From Dipylidium caninum (Eukaryota; Platyhelminthes; Cestoda; Cyclophyllidea; Dipylidiidae): a stretch of 64,000 nt of DNA. How positions within the stretch are numbered: the first letter of the stretch is position 1; each line of letters opens with the position of its first letter. The position numbers and the translations under genes were made by a program. Positions 46,067-59,750 of the stretch are shown in pieces. Under the pieces are notes generated by a model. The model was not told the origin of the DNA and did no database searches. It was given only the letters and a program-made list of their open reading frames with translations. Location of the stretch: contig QEYB01000713.1 in NCBI GenBank assembly GCA_017562135.1, positions 186,001 through 250,000 on the forward strand, written 5' to 3'.

Positions 46067-49000
46067 TCCTCTTTCTATTGCGCCTGTGTTGCAGTTACAT
46101 GGTGAACCTTGGCGGTTGCTCGCGTAAATATCGCCTGCTACAGTAAAACAGTCTCATCAAAGAAAAGGGAAGTAGTAGAAAAAGTGTTTATACCTTCATT
46201 ATTCTCCGCCGAATGTAAAGGCAATGCAGTGGCATTCGCCAAAAAACGAGACGAAATGACTAGCAAATTGAGAGATTCATCCCAATTAACGCGGATTAAG
46301 GTAGAAATAAACACGGACACCATGTCAGTTGTGTTGATCCTCAGCGAGTTTGCTCTGTTTTCAATAGGAAGTTGTGGGCGGGCCTTTTGTTCTACAATGC
46401 CTCCCAGCTTACCCTCTGGTTGCCCTCAACCGCATCCATCGGTCTCGGTTTCCTCGAAAAGTAGGCGGAAAAGATCGCCTCATACTAATTGAGAAAAGTT
46501 TGTATCCTTTTTAGGTAACAAATGTCTCACATGACTTCGCCTGTTTTTTGTGTGGCTTCATGATGAATGACAAGAGCCGTGAGTGTGCATTGAATAATCG
46601 TGTGGGGCCTGAGCAGAAGCCTTGGCAATGACTTGACAAGTACCGACTTGTGTGGTTTTCAATAATGATTGCTCTGGAGGCAGAAGAGGCCCTGATTACC
46701 CGAGGCAGAGATCTTCTGATGCGTCGAATGGTAAGGGAAAAATGGTGACTATTTGGAAAGTGGATTTTTTGGGATGGTGAAATAAACTGTCAGTAGTTTA
46801 ACGCTTTTATTGCATTCCATGCCAGACCGAACGCCCTCTTGACCTGCTACTTACTGACAGATAGGCAGTCGGACAGACGGGGTTTGCGCATTCCTGTTGT
46901 CAAACCCCTTGCGGATGAATGTCAGACCTATCAAATCTGCTACTTTGTGTGTAGTTGGGGCTAAATAGAAGATCTTGTGTGTGGTTGGGGGGCCTTCCTT
47001 GTTGTAGGAATCGTTCGTCCTCCTCTCACCCTCACAGTCGTTCCACCTATTCTTCTCTACATTTATCCAAATTCATTGAGCAACCGGAAAATGACGAAAG
47101 TGATTAAATTGGAATGAAATTTTTAATTTTCTGGGGAAAATGGGGATCAGTGGAGAAGGGAAGATGCTCTGATTGGTGAAGGTGAATGTCAAAACGACAG
47201 GCTTCGGCGGCGAAGGAGGACATGTATTGGGCAGTTATTTTCAATAATGGTGGAAGGGAGAATTTATTCCACAAATCACAGGCTTTCATGGACTCGTTTG
47301 ATAATTTGAACTGCTTTTCTTCATGTCATTTTGAAGAAGCCGATGACAGAGTGCATCGCATCACGTCGCTCCCTTAACATCCTGCACGACTCTGTACATT
47401 CACCAGGGCATCCATTTATGATGGGCTCCGGTCACCAAGGCAACCCAGTTTGCGATTACCTCACTTGACTGAATGGAACAAGGGTGGGTGAGTGAGTGAA
47501 TGGGCAGGTGGCTGAACTTATCGACAAGCCTCGTTTCAAATAAAGTTGGCCATTTTGACAGCAGGACGTGGGACGACTGGACCGACCGACAGACCGATGG
47601 GAAAGCGGGCGGGCTGGCAAATGGTCAGAGAGTGAAGGAAGGGATATTTTAATCCACAATGGAGAAAATTGCCCTTGAAATGGGCTGGTAACAAAGGGCG
47701 GAATGATTTAGCCACAAAACAGGCAACTTGTTCAAATCCATCTGATCGACGCTGGAGGCTGCAAACAAATGGCATCCGAGGCTTTTGCTCGCTTGCTATT
47801 CCATTTGTTCCACTTTTTTCGACTCAATTGCCAATGAAATCCCTACTTTTTAGCGTTAGATGACTTCCTCTAGTCAAACTGACCCAACTGTCTGTCGCCA
47901 ACACGGTGATTTTGCCACTCACTCTGATCCGGTCCTTCGGGTATACTGGCGAGAGTTTGCGATCATCTACAACTCCCCTCCCAGTCCGAGGATGGGAGGC
48001 AGAATCGGGTGGAGAGAAATAATACTAAGATCACCATAAAAGGTGATTAAGAGACGAACGCCTACATGAGAAATGTACCAAGACTAAGACGGAGGAGATC
48101 AGGTTACACCGTCGGGTTGGGTTTTACGTGATGGCTGTCGGGTTTCACCTCGGTTGGTCGCCTTCGTCATAATCCACCTTCTTACGAGAAGTCACGACCT
48201 ACGTGAATTGCGGTGGTGACATGAAAGGGCAAAGGCGACTTTGGCCATGCGTGCCACCGCGACGGTATAAGACGTGTCTCTGGCTTGAGAAGAAGCACAC
48301 ACCTTTGAGGTATTATGGCAAAAGAGACATGAAAGTGGGTTTGTGAGAGGATTTTACAGCACCAAATAGGGTTAACTGGTGTATTATGAGGCGTGGATTT
48401 AGCTATAAGCCACGTAATACTGTGTCATGTTGAGAAATATCTGGTTGTATGCTCCACCTCCATACGACACCGGTAATCCACCGGTCGGGGGCACAGAAAA
48501 ACGCCGAGCATCATCTACAACCCGCGAGGGTAAAAGGGGAGGGCGGAAGGAAGGAAGAAAGGAAGTACGACTGACGTTTATGTTAATGATGGCCGCGACG
48601 ACAGAGGTGGGAGCATTTCAGGCCAACTTCTGTAGCCATTCGCAGACCACGTGGCCCACCAGAACTGAGCACAGGGGAAATAGAGAGTTGGCAGACGGTG
48701 GCGGGTCCCGGTCGTGGTGAGACTGGACTCAGGTGGCTCGGTGTATGGCTACCGTCAATTCCAACCCGCCAGTGGTTGTTGTTGTGCAAAGATCTAAGGT
48801 GAGGGAAAGTTCCGCCTCAAAATGGTGGAGACATTATTTGGAATAGCGTGATTTCGTCCAACAACGAGCCTTACACGATCAGCCACCTTCTCCGGATAGT
48901 GGGATGGGCACACAGGGGGAGAAAGCACGTGGCAGGCTGACTGACGGGGCGAATGGGTGGCACGGAGGCGACAGACGGAGAGTGGAGGTGGGAATGAGGG

Positions 49001-50201
49001 TAAATAGGGGGGGGAGTTGAATGAGGAGACAAGGTTCCACTAACTGATTGGTCCGCTGTCAGGAGAGTGAAAGAAATTGCAGGAGGGAGCGATGATTTCA
49101 TCGCTGAATGAAGGATTTGCTCTTCAGTAAGTCGGTTTCCCCTTCAATCCTTCTCTGGTCCTGTTCTTCCCCCCGTCGGAAGCTTTTGAAATAATAAATA
49201 AACTGACGAAATGAGTGACGAAGCAGATTCACTACAACTATTCAAGTGTGTTTTTGAGCTCCAGTTCACTTTAAAACCCGCCTGCTCCAACGCCAAGACC
49301 GTAAATAATGCACGTGGCCCCAATGGCTGGTAGTCTGTGGGTAAATCATTCCGCTTTTACCTAACCCGCACCAAGGCAAAAAGGTTGGCTAGTGAAATAG
49401 AGTGCAAAAACCGGGACTCATTCACATTATCCCCAAAGGGGTAATGGAAGATAAAAAAGGATTTGGTGGTCAAATCGGGAGTCGCCTATGGGGGAAAAGA
49501 GAGTAAGGCCATCCAAGAAGTCAGCGTTACAACTGGGGAGAAGAGTGGAAGTGTTGGAGGAGGGAGGCGGGTCAGTCAGTTGTAGGCAGGCCACAGACGA
49601 TGAAGAGCGCTCGACCCAAACGGTGAGACCATGTGGGAGTAAAAGAGATCTCATGCCAACTCCTCTACCCTTAGGACTGTAAACCAGTTCAAGTTACAAC
49701 TCCGAAGGTGTGAAAACGCCTGCGGTAGGATAGAAAGTCGGGCTATTTCCAATGTAACAAAAAAATAATAATCGCAAAAACCGGATATTTGGACAGAATT
49801 AGTTAGGAGGATCGTATTAAGTGACAAAAAGATTTATGGGGCTTAGTAACTGTCCACGGTTCCCTTACAACGCCAAATCCCCTGCCCAAGAAAATCATCC
49901 AACAAATGGATCATCGAGTCTGCAAAAAAAATAGCCAAATTGGTGAAACAGGGCGGAGAAAAGGGGGAACATTATTCATTAGACCGCGTTAGTCACTGCG
50001 ACTAATTGCTGATTGTCAATTTGTCCGTGCGTCCCTCCGCCCAGTGTCCCCAGGTCTTTGGCGGAGGGGCGGTGGAGGGGGAGGGGGCGACTGGGGCGAC
50101 GGGGGGCGGCTGGATGGGACGATGCAGTTCTTTTTGCCCCCCACTGCCCGGCTCCTACTTTCCTCCACCCTTTTGAAACAGTTTAATTGTGTGATCGCCG
50201 A

Positions 50202-50229
50202 CCCCCCACCTCCCCCCCCCACCCCCCAC
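50202..50229. repeat. C-rich tract
   Basis: C runs of 6, 10 and 6 separated by ACCT or A. Confidence 0.85.
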
Positions 50230-53187
50230 ATCTACGGACAGCAGCTGTCAAGCGAAACCGTGCAGACAAGCCGGTTTTGAAAGTTTGGTCAAAGATCAGA
50301 TAGACATCTATCCTGTGTCTGGAGTCCACGAGACGGGCGTCCGAGCATAGTGGTTAGGATTATCATATTAAGAACTGTTTTTTCTACCTCTCGTTTCCTA
50401 CCTCTCGCATGAGCCCCGGTGAGTGAGGTACTGGCGGCTTTTGATAAACCGAGCGATTCATGCGCCTGCACGTGTTTACGTTCCACCTAGACCTATGAGA
50501 TCGGGATTGCAGTCGAACTGACACCGGACCCATAAGCTGAATGCCAAACATCGTACTCTCATCTCATATGAACGACATTAAACCCCACTGACATGTGCCT
50601 AAGGTCAGGATGCAGGCCTCACTGACAGGCGATCATAACCACGTGGGAATATTTGGCATTTCCAGGGTCTTTGGCCCGCATAGCCTCTACTGATTTGTTT
50701 GGCCTCGCCGCGGGGACACCTCGACGCAGGCTTGGCGACCCACAGCACACAGAGAAAAGTCTATTTATACGGATTAAGAGTAGTCGGAGAGGAGAATTGG
50801 TTCTATCAGGCGTGCGTGTATATCAGTCGCGTTTAAATCATAACGCAGGTGTGTATCCAGGTGGAGGTGCTCGACATGCTCGAACATTCCGTCCAGCGCG
50901 ATCAGATGTGGGGAGGGAAAGAGAGGCCTTCGAGGTGATATTTTTTCCACAATTTACGTCGGAGATCGCCACACAGATGAAATGGGGCATATGGGGAGTT
51001 TAGGCCCCCTAAAAGAGTCTTGGAGGAGGTCTCCTCTCACATGGACACAGTTGTAATCCCAGAGGAGAGACTCCATTATAATAACCGTGAGAGCACGACT
51101 GAGGGGAGAGGAACGTTGACGACACTTGCTTAAATAGTGACGGTAGAAATAAATAAACGGTACCGCTTGTTTATCTGGGCGAGAGGAAAATACGAGGAGG
51201 ATACCACACCCCTTAAGGGGGGAGTATTTTCACGGACATATGGCGGTAGAATTGAAATGATGCAAAGCAATCTTTGTCCCCAAAGTTATAAGAGGCCTAA
51301 TTATGTGGCTTATTTACTCCATTTAGGCGGAGCACTCGATAGCATACTTAGAATCTCTTATTATATGATCATTGTAAACATGTATGCAATCGCCGCCAAC
51401 GCTTAAATCGAATTCAGCAGCCAGTTGGGGGGCAGTCGACCACCACTTCTAAACGTTGAAGGCATCCCCAGTGGGTTGCATTATCACCTCATCACGTCGA
51501 CATTTGCCTCTTCCTCCTCCTTGGTCTCCTCAGTCTTCTTCTTCTTCTCCTCAGCCTAATACCGCATTTCCCGTGTCGAATGTAGTTAGTACATGCCTCT
51601 TCACATGAAACACGTTTCTATAGAGGCTACTGTGGGCACCGGTGATTCTTCCACCACCGCAGCGATGGCATTTGAACGGAGAGGTAGATGGAGATGGAGA
51701 TGGAAAATAGACTTTGAGGGAGGTGACGCTGTCATGGCAGTTGGTGTGAAACGGCGGTGAGCAGCCAGACATCACCTCTGGTCAATGTAGGCGAGCGAAT
51801 GTGTATATTCGCTTCTGCGCAGAAACGTGAAAGAAAAGTGGCGGGTGAACGTAGAGTCTGGCGCCTCGAATGGGGTGTGAGGACCTCCGAGTGAGTGCAA
51901 GGGACATCCTAAATCGTACTCCTCTACCAAAGAGAACGACTGTAGAATTTTCTCGCAGTCCACACTCACTGCCAATCCTAGTTTCTAAGCCTGAACTTTA
52001 TACCACCCATAAATTGCTTCCTCCTTTTCCGCTTACATGACCTTAGGATCCAGCAGTTTGTGGCTGACCTGAGACCAGTCTCTCCAAGTGTCCAAATTCA
52101 CGTTTTAAATGTCAGTCAGCCGGAGCCACTGCAAATTCCACCTTCTAACTGACCAACGAAACAGCTGATTTCTAATTAAGATGGATGATAATGTCCTCTC
52201 TTGAACAGGCTCTCCCCTTTCGCTTGACATATAAATCGTTGGCTGCATTCACGGCTTCCAAGCGCCCCGCGTTCTAGGAAAGCAGTTGGCAAAGCCTTGC
52301 GAGGAAATGCCTCTCCCGTTCCCATTCCCCCGGGGCGTGAGGAGGGGGGGGTGAGGGAGGCACCTTTGCCTCTCGGGACGCTTCGGTTGGGCAAACCACT
52401 TGGTGTTTCGCAAGCCCTCGTCCTCCTCGTTAGAGGCTCTACGATGATGTCGCCTCACCTAATCGGGTGGACAGAAAAAAAATTAAGAAACCTTGGTTCA
52501 GAACCCGTTGAATTGACCTTCTGCCTCAGGGGACGAAGGTGTGGGTGAGGCCCTCGGCTCCCACAAACTGTCGTCCTTTCGTACTCAATTTGCCGCTATG
52601 CAAGGCCTGACAGCTTGATCCTACAAGTGGGTGGGTGTCTCAGTCCATTTACCCTTGTTGAGGGCTGTCACCACCCCGTGGCAACTAAAAAACTCACATG
52701 ACCGCTGACCCCCTCGAAATTTTGTTGTTGTGTCTCAGGCCTCCTTATCTGTGCCCTTGCAAGAAAAGTTATTTACCTCAACTTCACCTTGAGAGTAAGT
52801 TTCGATTTCAACGCAGAAGTACTTCTAAAGCCTGAAGACGATTCCATTCCACAAGGATTCATCCCTTCCGTCCTCCATAACTCACCAGAGGAAGGCGGAA
52901 AAGATGCTCCCCATGCCGTCTGTGATTACGGTGAACTGTGGACCACTTGGTGCTGATGGAGAGTTAGCAGCCAATTTGAGGCGTTGGCGAGGCAACTAGG
53001 CCCTCTTTTCGGGGAATCCACCACCGAAGGAACACTGCCAAGCTGTGTCGCCTTCGCCGCTTTCTGTCTCCGCCAGTGCTCCCTCAATCCACGCAATCAC
53101 CGAGGCCGAGGAAATGCAGGCAGTGCTTAATCTGCATGTAAGATGACGCCATGCGGGCTTAACCTGCTCGTGTGAGAAAATCGGCTT

Positions 53188-55150
53188 TTAAAGCCACAAA
53201 AAACATGAGAAAAGAAGCGGTAAATTTTGCACATGCACAGGAGAATGTTCATCCCGCAGGCCAAGGTGGGACTGCTTTGCGGTGTGGTGGAGGACGAATA
53301 TTCGGGCAGACGGGTGGGTTCTGCCCCTCACCTCGTCTAACACCAAAATCCGACCTTCGTGTACCGTTTTAAGTGGTCGGCGCCCTTTAGGGCGTCGGTC
53401 CACTGTGAAATCTTCGTCCCCTATTTGGCTAATTGACTATTCAACTAAGCCCAGTGGAAGCATTTGTGCGGTTGCTTCACCAAGTCGAATTGTCTCTCCC
53501 CAAAGTGGCGATTGGGACACCGAAGATCCTCGCAGGGGGGGAGGGGTGGGGGTTGGAGGCTGCTCTCGCCTACCTCGTTTTTCTTCATTCCGCGGCTTTA
53601 TGCGCACCGATGTTGACTGCCGCGGCGGGAAGTCCTCGAGGCCCGCTCTTTGCGGGGGCGAAGTAGGTGGAGCACGCGGAGACATCAACAGTTAACCCTG
53701 CCACTACTTTTCCTTCCCTGTGCCCGACGTCACCGCATCACCGAAGTTACCCACTGCCACTTATGCCATCGTCAATTAGCTGGGCAGGTCGGTTTGTGCT
53801 CCCGACTAGAACATCCATTCTGTCGAGTAGATGGTACGTTTACCACCGAGGTAGCCCTGCCGGACCATGAAACGGCATTCAGTAGCGACTTCAAAATCGC
53901 CGTTGCCAAGTGACTCGATGGGGGGGAAAAACGATGAGGAAAGTGATGAAAGCTGCCCAAACTCACGAAGCGCCAAGAGTCCTCCACGCGACTCCACACG
54001 AATGTCAAAGTTGTGACACACTCAACGATGTTGATTACAGGTGCAACTTACACGTAGGCAGCACCTAAGTGCACCCGAGGGATGCTTGTTTATGTCGCAA
54101 TTTTACCTACGAAGCACTTTCACCCGTAGTTCTACCGATCATTTCACCGTCATGTCGTTTTTGCGCTAAAATACTGCCTTAAGGAAAATGCACAGACAGT
54201 TCAGTGGGTGAAATAAACAAGCAAACTGTGGTCACATTGTCATAAAACAGGTAGGTTATGCTTCTTCACAAGGCGTGGCGAAGTCCGAGACGTGCTGTCC
54301 CTCCGGTGCGTCTAAACCAGTCGTGAGTAGAGGGTCTACATCAAGACCCTCAAGATTGTTCTCGTCAGCATTGTTACTCCCCAATTCATCGGTGCCAAGT
54401 TCCAAATTTCGCAACATCGCCACCAAGCCGTTCGTCCGGGCCACGGTCCGATGCCCAATGGAGGGCGCTTCCGTTCGCCCCTTTCTTGCCCGTAGACACC
54501 GCGCTTGGTCCCATTTGTCATCTCCAGTGTGACTACCACCGTCCTATAGTCGAGGCGCTCAACTTCACCACGGCAACTGACAAAATCCCATCCTGACCCA
54601 CCGACAGGAAGGCCTGCACCCTTGTTGGGAGGCGTCAATCAAGCCCGCACGAATAAAATTTCCAGTGTGGGAATAAGTTAGTGGAGCGTGTAGAAAATTC
54701 CCACGTTTACAGTTGGAGATGGGGCCAGAGGCAGTGCATTCACATCCACCTTCTGTCGGTGGCAGTTTTCAACTTGCGAAGGCAACCTCATCTCATTCTT
54801 TCCATGCTGGAGGAAGGCAAGTGATAAGGCTTTGGAAAAAGCTAAGCAAACCTCGTCCATCTACCTCTGTTTTCGTTTCTTTGCAGATTTCTGGGGGTTT
54901 TTTCCTTGTTACCTATTCCATTAAAGCCGTAAGACCCACATCTAATAGCCCCGATGGAACTTTTAAGGTCACGTTTCTGTAAGAGTATTTCTGAGGGGAA
55001 GAGAGGTCTTGATGCATTCATTATGATGGCCTCAGCATTGCTAATTACTGCGACCCCCTCCATTGCACAAACTCTGATCGGCGGTATCACAATTCTGCCT
55101 GGGAGGTGAACCGTTCCACTAGAAGATGTGAGATTCCTCACCACGAAGGC
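53188..55150 (-). other. Protein-like open frames, possible unrecognised gene or pseudogene
   Basis: Several minus-strand frames look coding by composition. One at 54842-55144 reads GTVHLPGRIVIPPIRVCAME and onward. Another at about 54440-54638 reads GEVERLDYRTVVVTLEMTNG. A third, open from about 54542 to the stop at 54256, includes LVAMLRNLELGTDELG and an acidic tail. A fourth at 53806-54021 reads NFDIRVESRGGLLALREFGQ. A P/R-rich frame lies at 53437-53688. They are in different frames, and no convincing splice pairs join them. No domain was recognised. In GC-rich DNA such frames arise by chance, and plus-strand frames here are of similar length. This may be a decayed gene, exons of a real one, or noise. 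Confidence 0.25.
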
Positions 55151-58100
55151 AAATGTAATCGTGGCGGGAGATTTTAATCGGCGCCATCACCATTCTGTAA
55201 AACCGCCTTGTGAGAAGACTAGCAGAACGCATTACAGGCTCGAAGATCACATGCTACTGAGAAGCGAGGTGGGAATATTCAGGTCACAGTGACTAAACTC
55301 ATTGCGTATTTCACCATTCTGGCGTGTTGAACTCAGAGAAATTGAGCGCACTTGCACTGAGGTTGCCAGTCTCCTATAAACGAAGTCCCGCCTTCAGGGT
55401 GTTGTGGATATCCCATTGTAACGCTGAGCCGCACCCTTATTCGTGTCCGAGAAGGGCTCGATTTACGACACAAGGAAAAACTTCTCATTCTGGGCGTCTC
55501 TTAAACTGGTGAGAGAAAGTTGAACATCTTAACAAATGTCATAGCCTGACTAGATTGGGGTAGTAACCACCTCACGGTCTATGTGTAATCATCGGCCCAC
55601 CAGACTAGAGTGAACACTGCTCCCAGTCAAAAGCGTTATTTCTCATATTTAATCGTCAAAGTCCCTGGAAGGGTATGCACAGAGCAAATTTTTCCTGAAA
55701 GAGGAGAATTCATTCGCACTTCTCTTCCACTGAATCTCATCTTTCCACAGCCGCCCTCCATTCCGATAGGCTTGGCCCTCCTCCCCTCCTCCTCCTCAGT
55801 CTCCTCCTCCTCTTTCGGCACACTCGCTCACGGGGATATCATCTCACAGAGCACCCAGGGGCAAAGGTTAGGACGATCCCCATCTACTCGCATTTAAGCC
55901 AACATTCTCGAGATGAAAAAAAACGAATGGAAAATTCACACACTTGTCAGCTTAGAAACACGTGTGTTCACTCGTTCGGTTTGTTTACTTCCTGTGGAGA
56001 ATTGAATACACACGCCCACACATCCGCTGGCCTACATTGACCAGAGGTGATGTCTGGCTGCGCACAGTCGTTCCATACGAACTGCAACATCCGAGTCACC
56101 TGCCTCGGAGGAGCCAACAGCACATGTGTGTTTGTGTGTGGCTCACTCTCTATCCCTCCCTCTATCTCCGTATCCACCTCTATCCCCGTCCAAATGCCAT
56201 CGTTGCGCTGGTGAAGGAATCGCCAGTCCCCAACCGCCTCCATAGCAACCTATTCCAATGGAAGAGACATTCACCTCATGGAATGTGGTGTAAGTCTGAA
56301 AAGGAGGGGGAGTCGGGGAGGGGTAGGAGGAGGAGGAGAAGGCAGATGACGTGGTGGTGGTGCAGCCAACCGGCGACTGACTGCCCCTCAAATGGCTGCT
56401 GAATTCGGGTGGAGGCGACTTCAGTGTTTCAGAGGCGATGAAGACGATATTAGATGTGTTTAAGATCGCGGTTTTAAATTGTTTATGAGGACTTCGAGCT
56501 ACTCTCCACCACTGTCATACGTCCACAACCTCATGGCTGCAAATGGCCTAAAATATGATTTATTCAGCCAGAATTGCGCCACACAATGCCATGGAAAGCA
56601 ATATTTCTCTCAGGGACAAGAAAGAAAGGCATCTTGGTTCTCACTACGAGGGCCACAAGGGGAGGACGATGGTTAGTGCTTTCCGTCGACAAAGGGGACC
56701 ATCGTCGACCACATGTCAACCACCACCTGCCTCACAACAGACCGGTCCACCGCGGGAGTGGAGCGAAACCATCTGCAAGGCGTAGAGAAAGAGATATTTC
56801 AACTAGACAGTAGACAGCTTACTGACAAGCTTCATCGCACTCACCTCGATGAAGACACGCTAGCGTATTAGAATTGGCACTTCATGAGGATCACGCGATG
56901 CTGGCTTCTACCGTCTGCCAACACGCGCTTATTCCGTCGGTTTGTTGATATGTGCGTGTCATTGTGCCGAGGTCATTTGCCCTTAATCCGGCATACATTT
57001 GCCCCTCTGTGTTGTGCACAGGCGAGGGTGAAAGACTACCGACAACGTGCGCCGGTGCCTTGAATTCCACCATGTCGTGAAGATGTGACGGTCCAGTCAC
57101 TGGCAAACGAAATTACGACGGCTGCCACTCTGTTGTTGGCGTATAATTAAATGCCTCTAAGGCGGGAGGGTGAAGGAGAGTTGGACCACGAACTTCGGGA
57201 ATGAGGCCTGATCTCGCGACAACAAGTTCATTCGTCCGCTCTCCCAGCTTCCTCCCCCCGCACAATCACGGGTTAACCCGGTGGAGGCGCTTTATAGTCG
57301 CGATCACCCGAAATGGCTGCCTCCGTCAAGATGGTCCTTTGAGATGAATGCAATGAACAGCGCTGAAAGTTGTCTGCACCGATGGTCCACTTTCCTTTGT
57401 GTTGATAACAGGAGCAATTCTGCGTCGGCGTCCTCCCCCGCCTCGCCTGCTCCCCGCCTAAAGCACAATCTTTCCTGTGAGATTCACCTAAAGCCTCTCT
57501 CACTTGATCCACTGGATGTCAAATGTCACCTTTTGCTTTTAGATGGGATTTAAGTTATGGCACCTACTTCCGACAATCGACGGTTTAAAATGCCACCATG
57601 CTAAAAGGAAACATGATGGTGGAGGGGAAATGGGAAGGGTCGAAGGCGAATCTCTCCTCTCAGATCCGTTGCCCACTTAAGAAAAGCAATCTCTCTGCCC
57701 TGTGAGAGAACCAAAGAGAAAGATGAGTTGAGAGTGGAAGTTGCAATGGGTTCACACCATGAGAGAATGAAACAGGGGTTTCGGCACGGAAGGTGGCTAT
57801 TCCAGTACTGACATGAGGTGAAGGGAGTGCAAGTGAGATGCACTTCACATGTCTGGCCTCAGGTGACTGCTTCTGTGGCTTTTAGGGTCAGGCAATTGCA
57901 ACAGCATAGATTGATGTGAGTGCGTCGATTCCCTCGTGATCCCAATGTGTTCTTTGGGAGGAAGACTACCTTTCAGTGAGAGGAGGGAGCAACACAAAAG
58001 CCAACTCCCTCTTCTCTTCGTGCTCCCACATCTCCTCACGCCTCGTCCCACGCTCCACCAGGCGGAACAATTTAACACCGAATGCTTTCCCTATCACCTT

Positions 58101-59231
58101 CGCTAGCTATGGGCGCTGAGACGACGCCATTACTTCCCTATAAACACACGTCGAGTCACAAAAGGTTTTGAGGTGTGTGACGGGCAGGAGTTCATTATAC
58201 AGCATTTAAGCGGTTTAACTAGGGAGTAGGAAGAAGGCGAAAGGGGTCGACCTGTGTTTCGTTGTCCCCTGCCTCCCCCTATGGCGTGGGGTTGAGGAGG
58301 CGATCCAGCCCTCGAGGAGGACAGTCGGAGGTTCGGACGAAAGCTCTTATTCAGATAAGGAGATTAAACTCAGTCCCGCTTACGATTTGATACTATCGGC
58401 AGTGCTTTTCCCATCACTGAGAAGTGAAGTAATTAGTCTGACAGCTAGGACAGTCGAAAGGAACTAGCAGCATTAACCGTGGGAGCACGGAGCAGGGGAA
58501 ACGGAGAGGGCGCATCAATCACACGATCGTTCAGTTGTACCCAGGAGACACGACAAAGTTGGGAATAAATTTCGTCTGACGAACGGTTTCAGCAAAAGTG
58601 GGGCGGATTCGGCCAACTAAAGGGGAAGAATGGACGGAACACAAGCATTTGATATTTGGACCGCGTAGGGCGGCTGGGCGGCGCGGAAGTGGGTAAGGGT
58701 GGGGTATTCACCGCCTGCCCTCGTCTTTCTGATCACAAAGTCTCCCCATGGGAAGTTTTTGGGTTTTACGTTAGCTGCCTGGACCTCCCGAATTCTCTCG
58801 TGAAGGTGGTCGGGGCTTTCGCGGGGTCGTTTGTCGGGGAGATGGATGAAGGGGCTGCTTGTAGATCAGCATCAGTTCAGGTCATGGGACATGGTAGAGA
58901 AGGCACCTCCGCTCCTGGCTCTTGAAGCGACGCCAATGACTGGACTTGCGCTATTTCCGAGTTACGCGGAACGAAGTGGACGAACGTAGACACTTCTACC
59001 ACAACTCCCAGTTGTTAAAATTAGAATTACCAATCAGGCGTAGTAGATGGAACCTCCACCAACATCTGCGCATAGCTCAACCGGGTGACAGCCTTCCAGG
59101 GACGACGAGGAGGTTCCATGCGAGGATGCTTCTTCACCAACTGCACTATAAGGCCCATTTGTTGGTGTGCGTGAAGGGGCTGCGTGCCTGGCAGGAGAGA
59201 CGACCCGACGTGAGAGAGAGGGCAGTCGTCT

Positions 59232-59241
59232 CCCCCCCCCC
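59232..59241. repeat. Poly-C run
   Basis: Ten consecutive Cs in a C-rich stretch. Confidence 0.8.
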
Positions 59242-59615
59242 GCCCTCCCCCATAATCTCCACTTTGATGCAGTGAATTGCTTCAATAAAGGAGCCCTGAT
59301 GAATGCCTCTCGTGCTTTCATGCGCTGGCAAAGGGAGGCTGCGCATTTGGCATGATGGCCGTGCCAGTGTGCGTGTTAACGGGTAATTGGATTCGGCGGT
59401 ACGCAATTACCAACACTCATTACTTCACCATCACGATTTATTACTTCCTCCGCCACTTCGCCCCACCCATCCCTCGGGGTGCATTTGCAGCGTGAATGCA
59501 TTTCCCGTTGACGACTTCCCCTCGGAATGGCATCCTCCATCTCTGTGCGCAGTGACAAGCCTGCCGGTGGCTTCGCCCTGCCTCGCCCTACAGTTAGGTG
59601 GGCGCTCGTGGGTGG

Positions 59616-59750
59616 ATAGAAGGAAGGAAGGAAAGAAAGGAGGAAGAAGGGAAGAACGGAACGGAAGGAGAGAAAGATGGAAAGGACCCGGGAAAAGTAA
59701 GGAAGAAGCGAAGAATGAAGGAATGAAGGGAGGAAGGGAGGATGGAAGAC
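59616..59750 (+). repeat. GGAA/GAAG-rich imperfect repeat
   Basis: Imperfect GGAA, GAAA and GAAG units, almost all purine on the plus strand. They give lysine/glutamate-rich (plus) or serine/proline-rich (minus) artefactual open frames. Confidence 0.85.

Larger units (their letters stand above)
40975..53187. other. Gene-free by inspection, apart from simple repeats
   Basis: Only short open frames are present, the longest about 130 codons (46109-46492 plus and 44283-44672 minus), with no recognisable domain. CA/TG and GA tracts and poly-C/G runs are listed separately. Confidence 0.55.

Noticed and set aside
50340..50362. tRNA A-box-like sequence (ATAGTGGTTAGGATTA)
   Set aside because: No anticodon stem, no B-box at the right distance and no acceptor pairing; at most a chance match or a decayed fragment.
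52480..52512. Homeobox-like KIKKPWFRTR reading
   Set aside because: It stops immediately after the motif and lacks the rest of helix 3 and the upstream homeodomain.
55151..55190. Plus-strand translation VIVAGDFNRR resembling the endonuclease motif of LINE retrotransposons
   Set aside because: Downstream and upstream residues do not match the domain and in-frame stops lie close by; no reverse-transcriptase motif is nearby.
17090..56050. Shared 16-base string TACATTGACCAGAGGT near 17090 and 56034
   Set aside because: About one shared 16-mer is expected by chance in a window of this size, and the flanks do not match.
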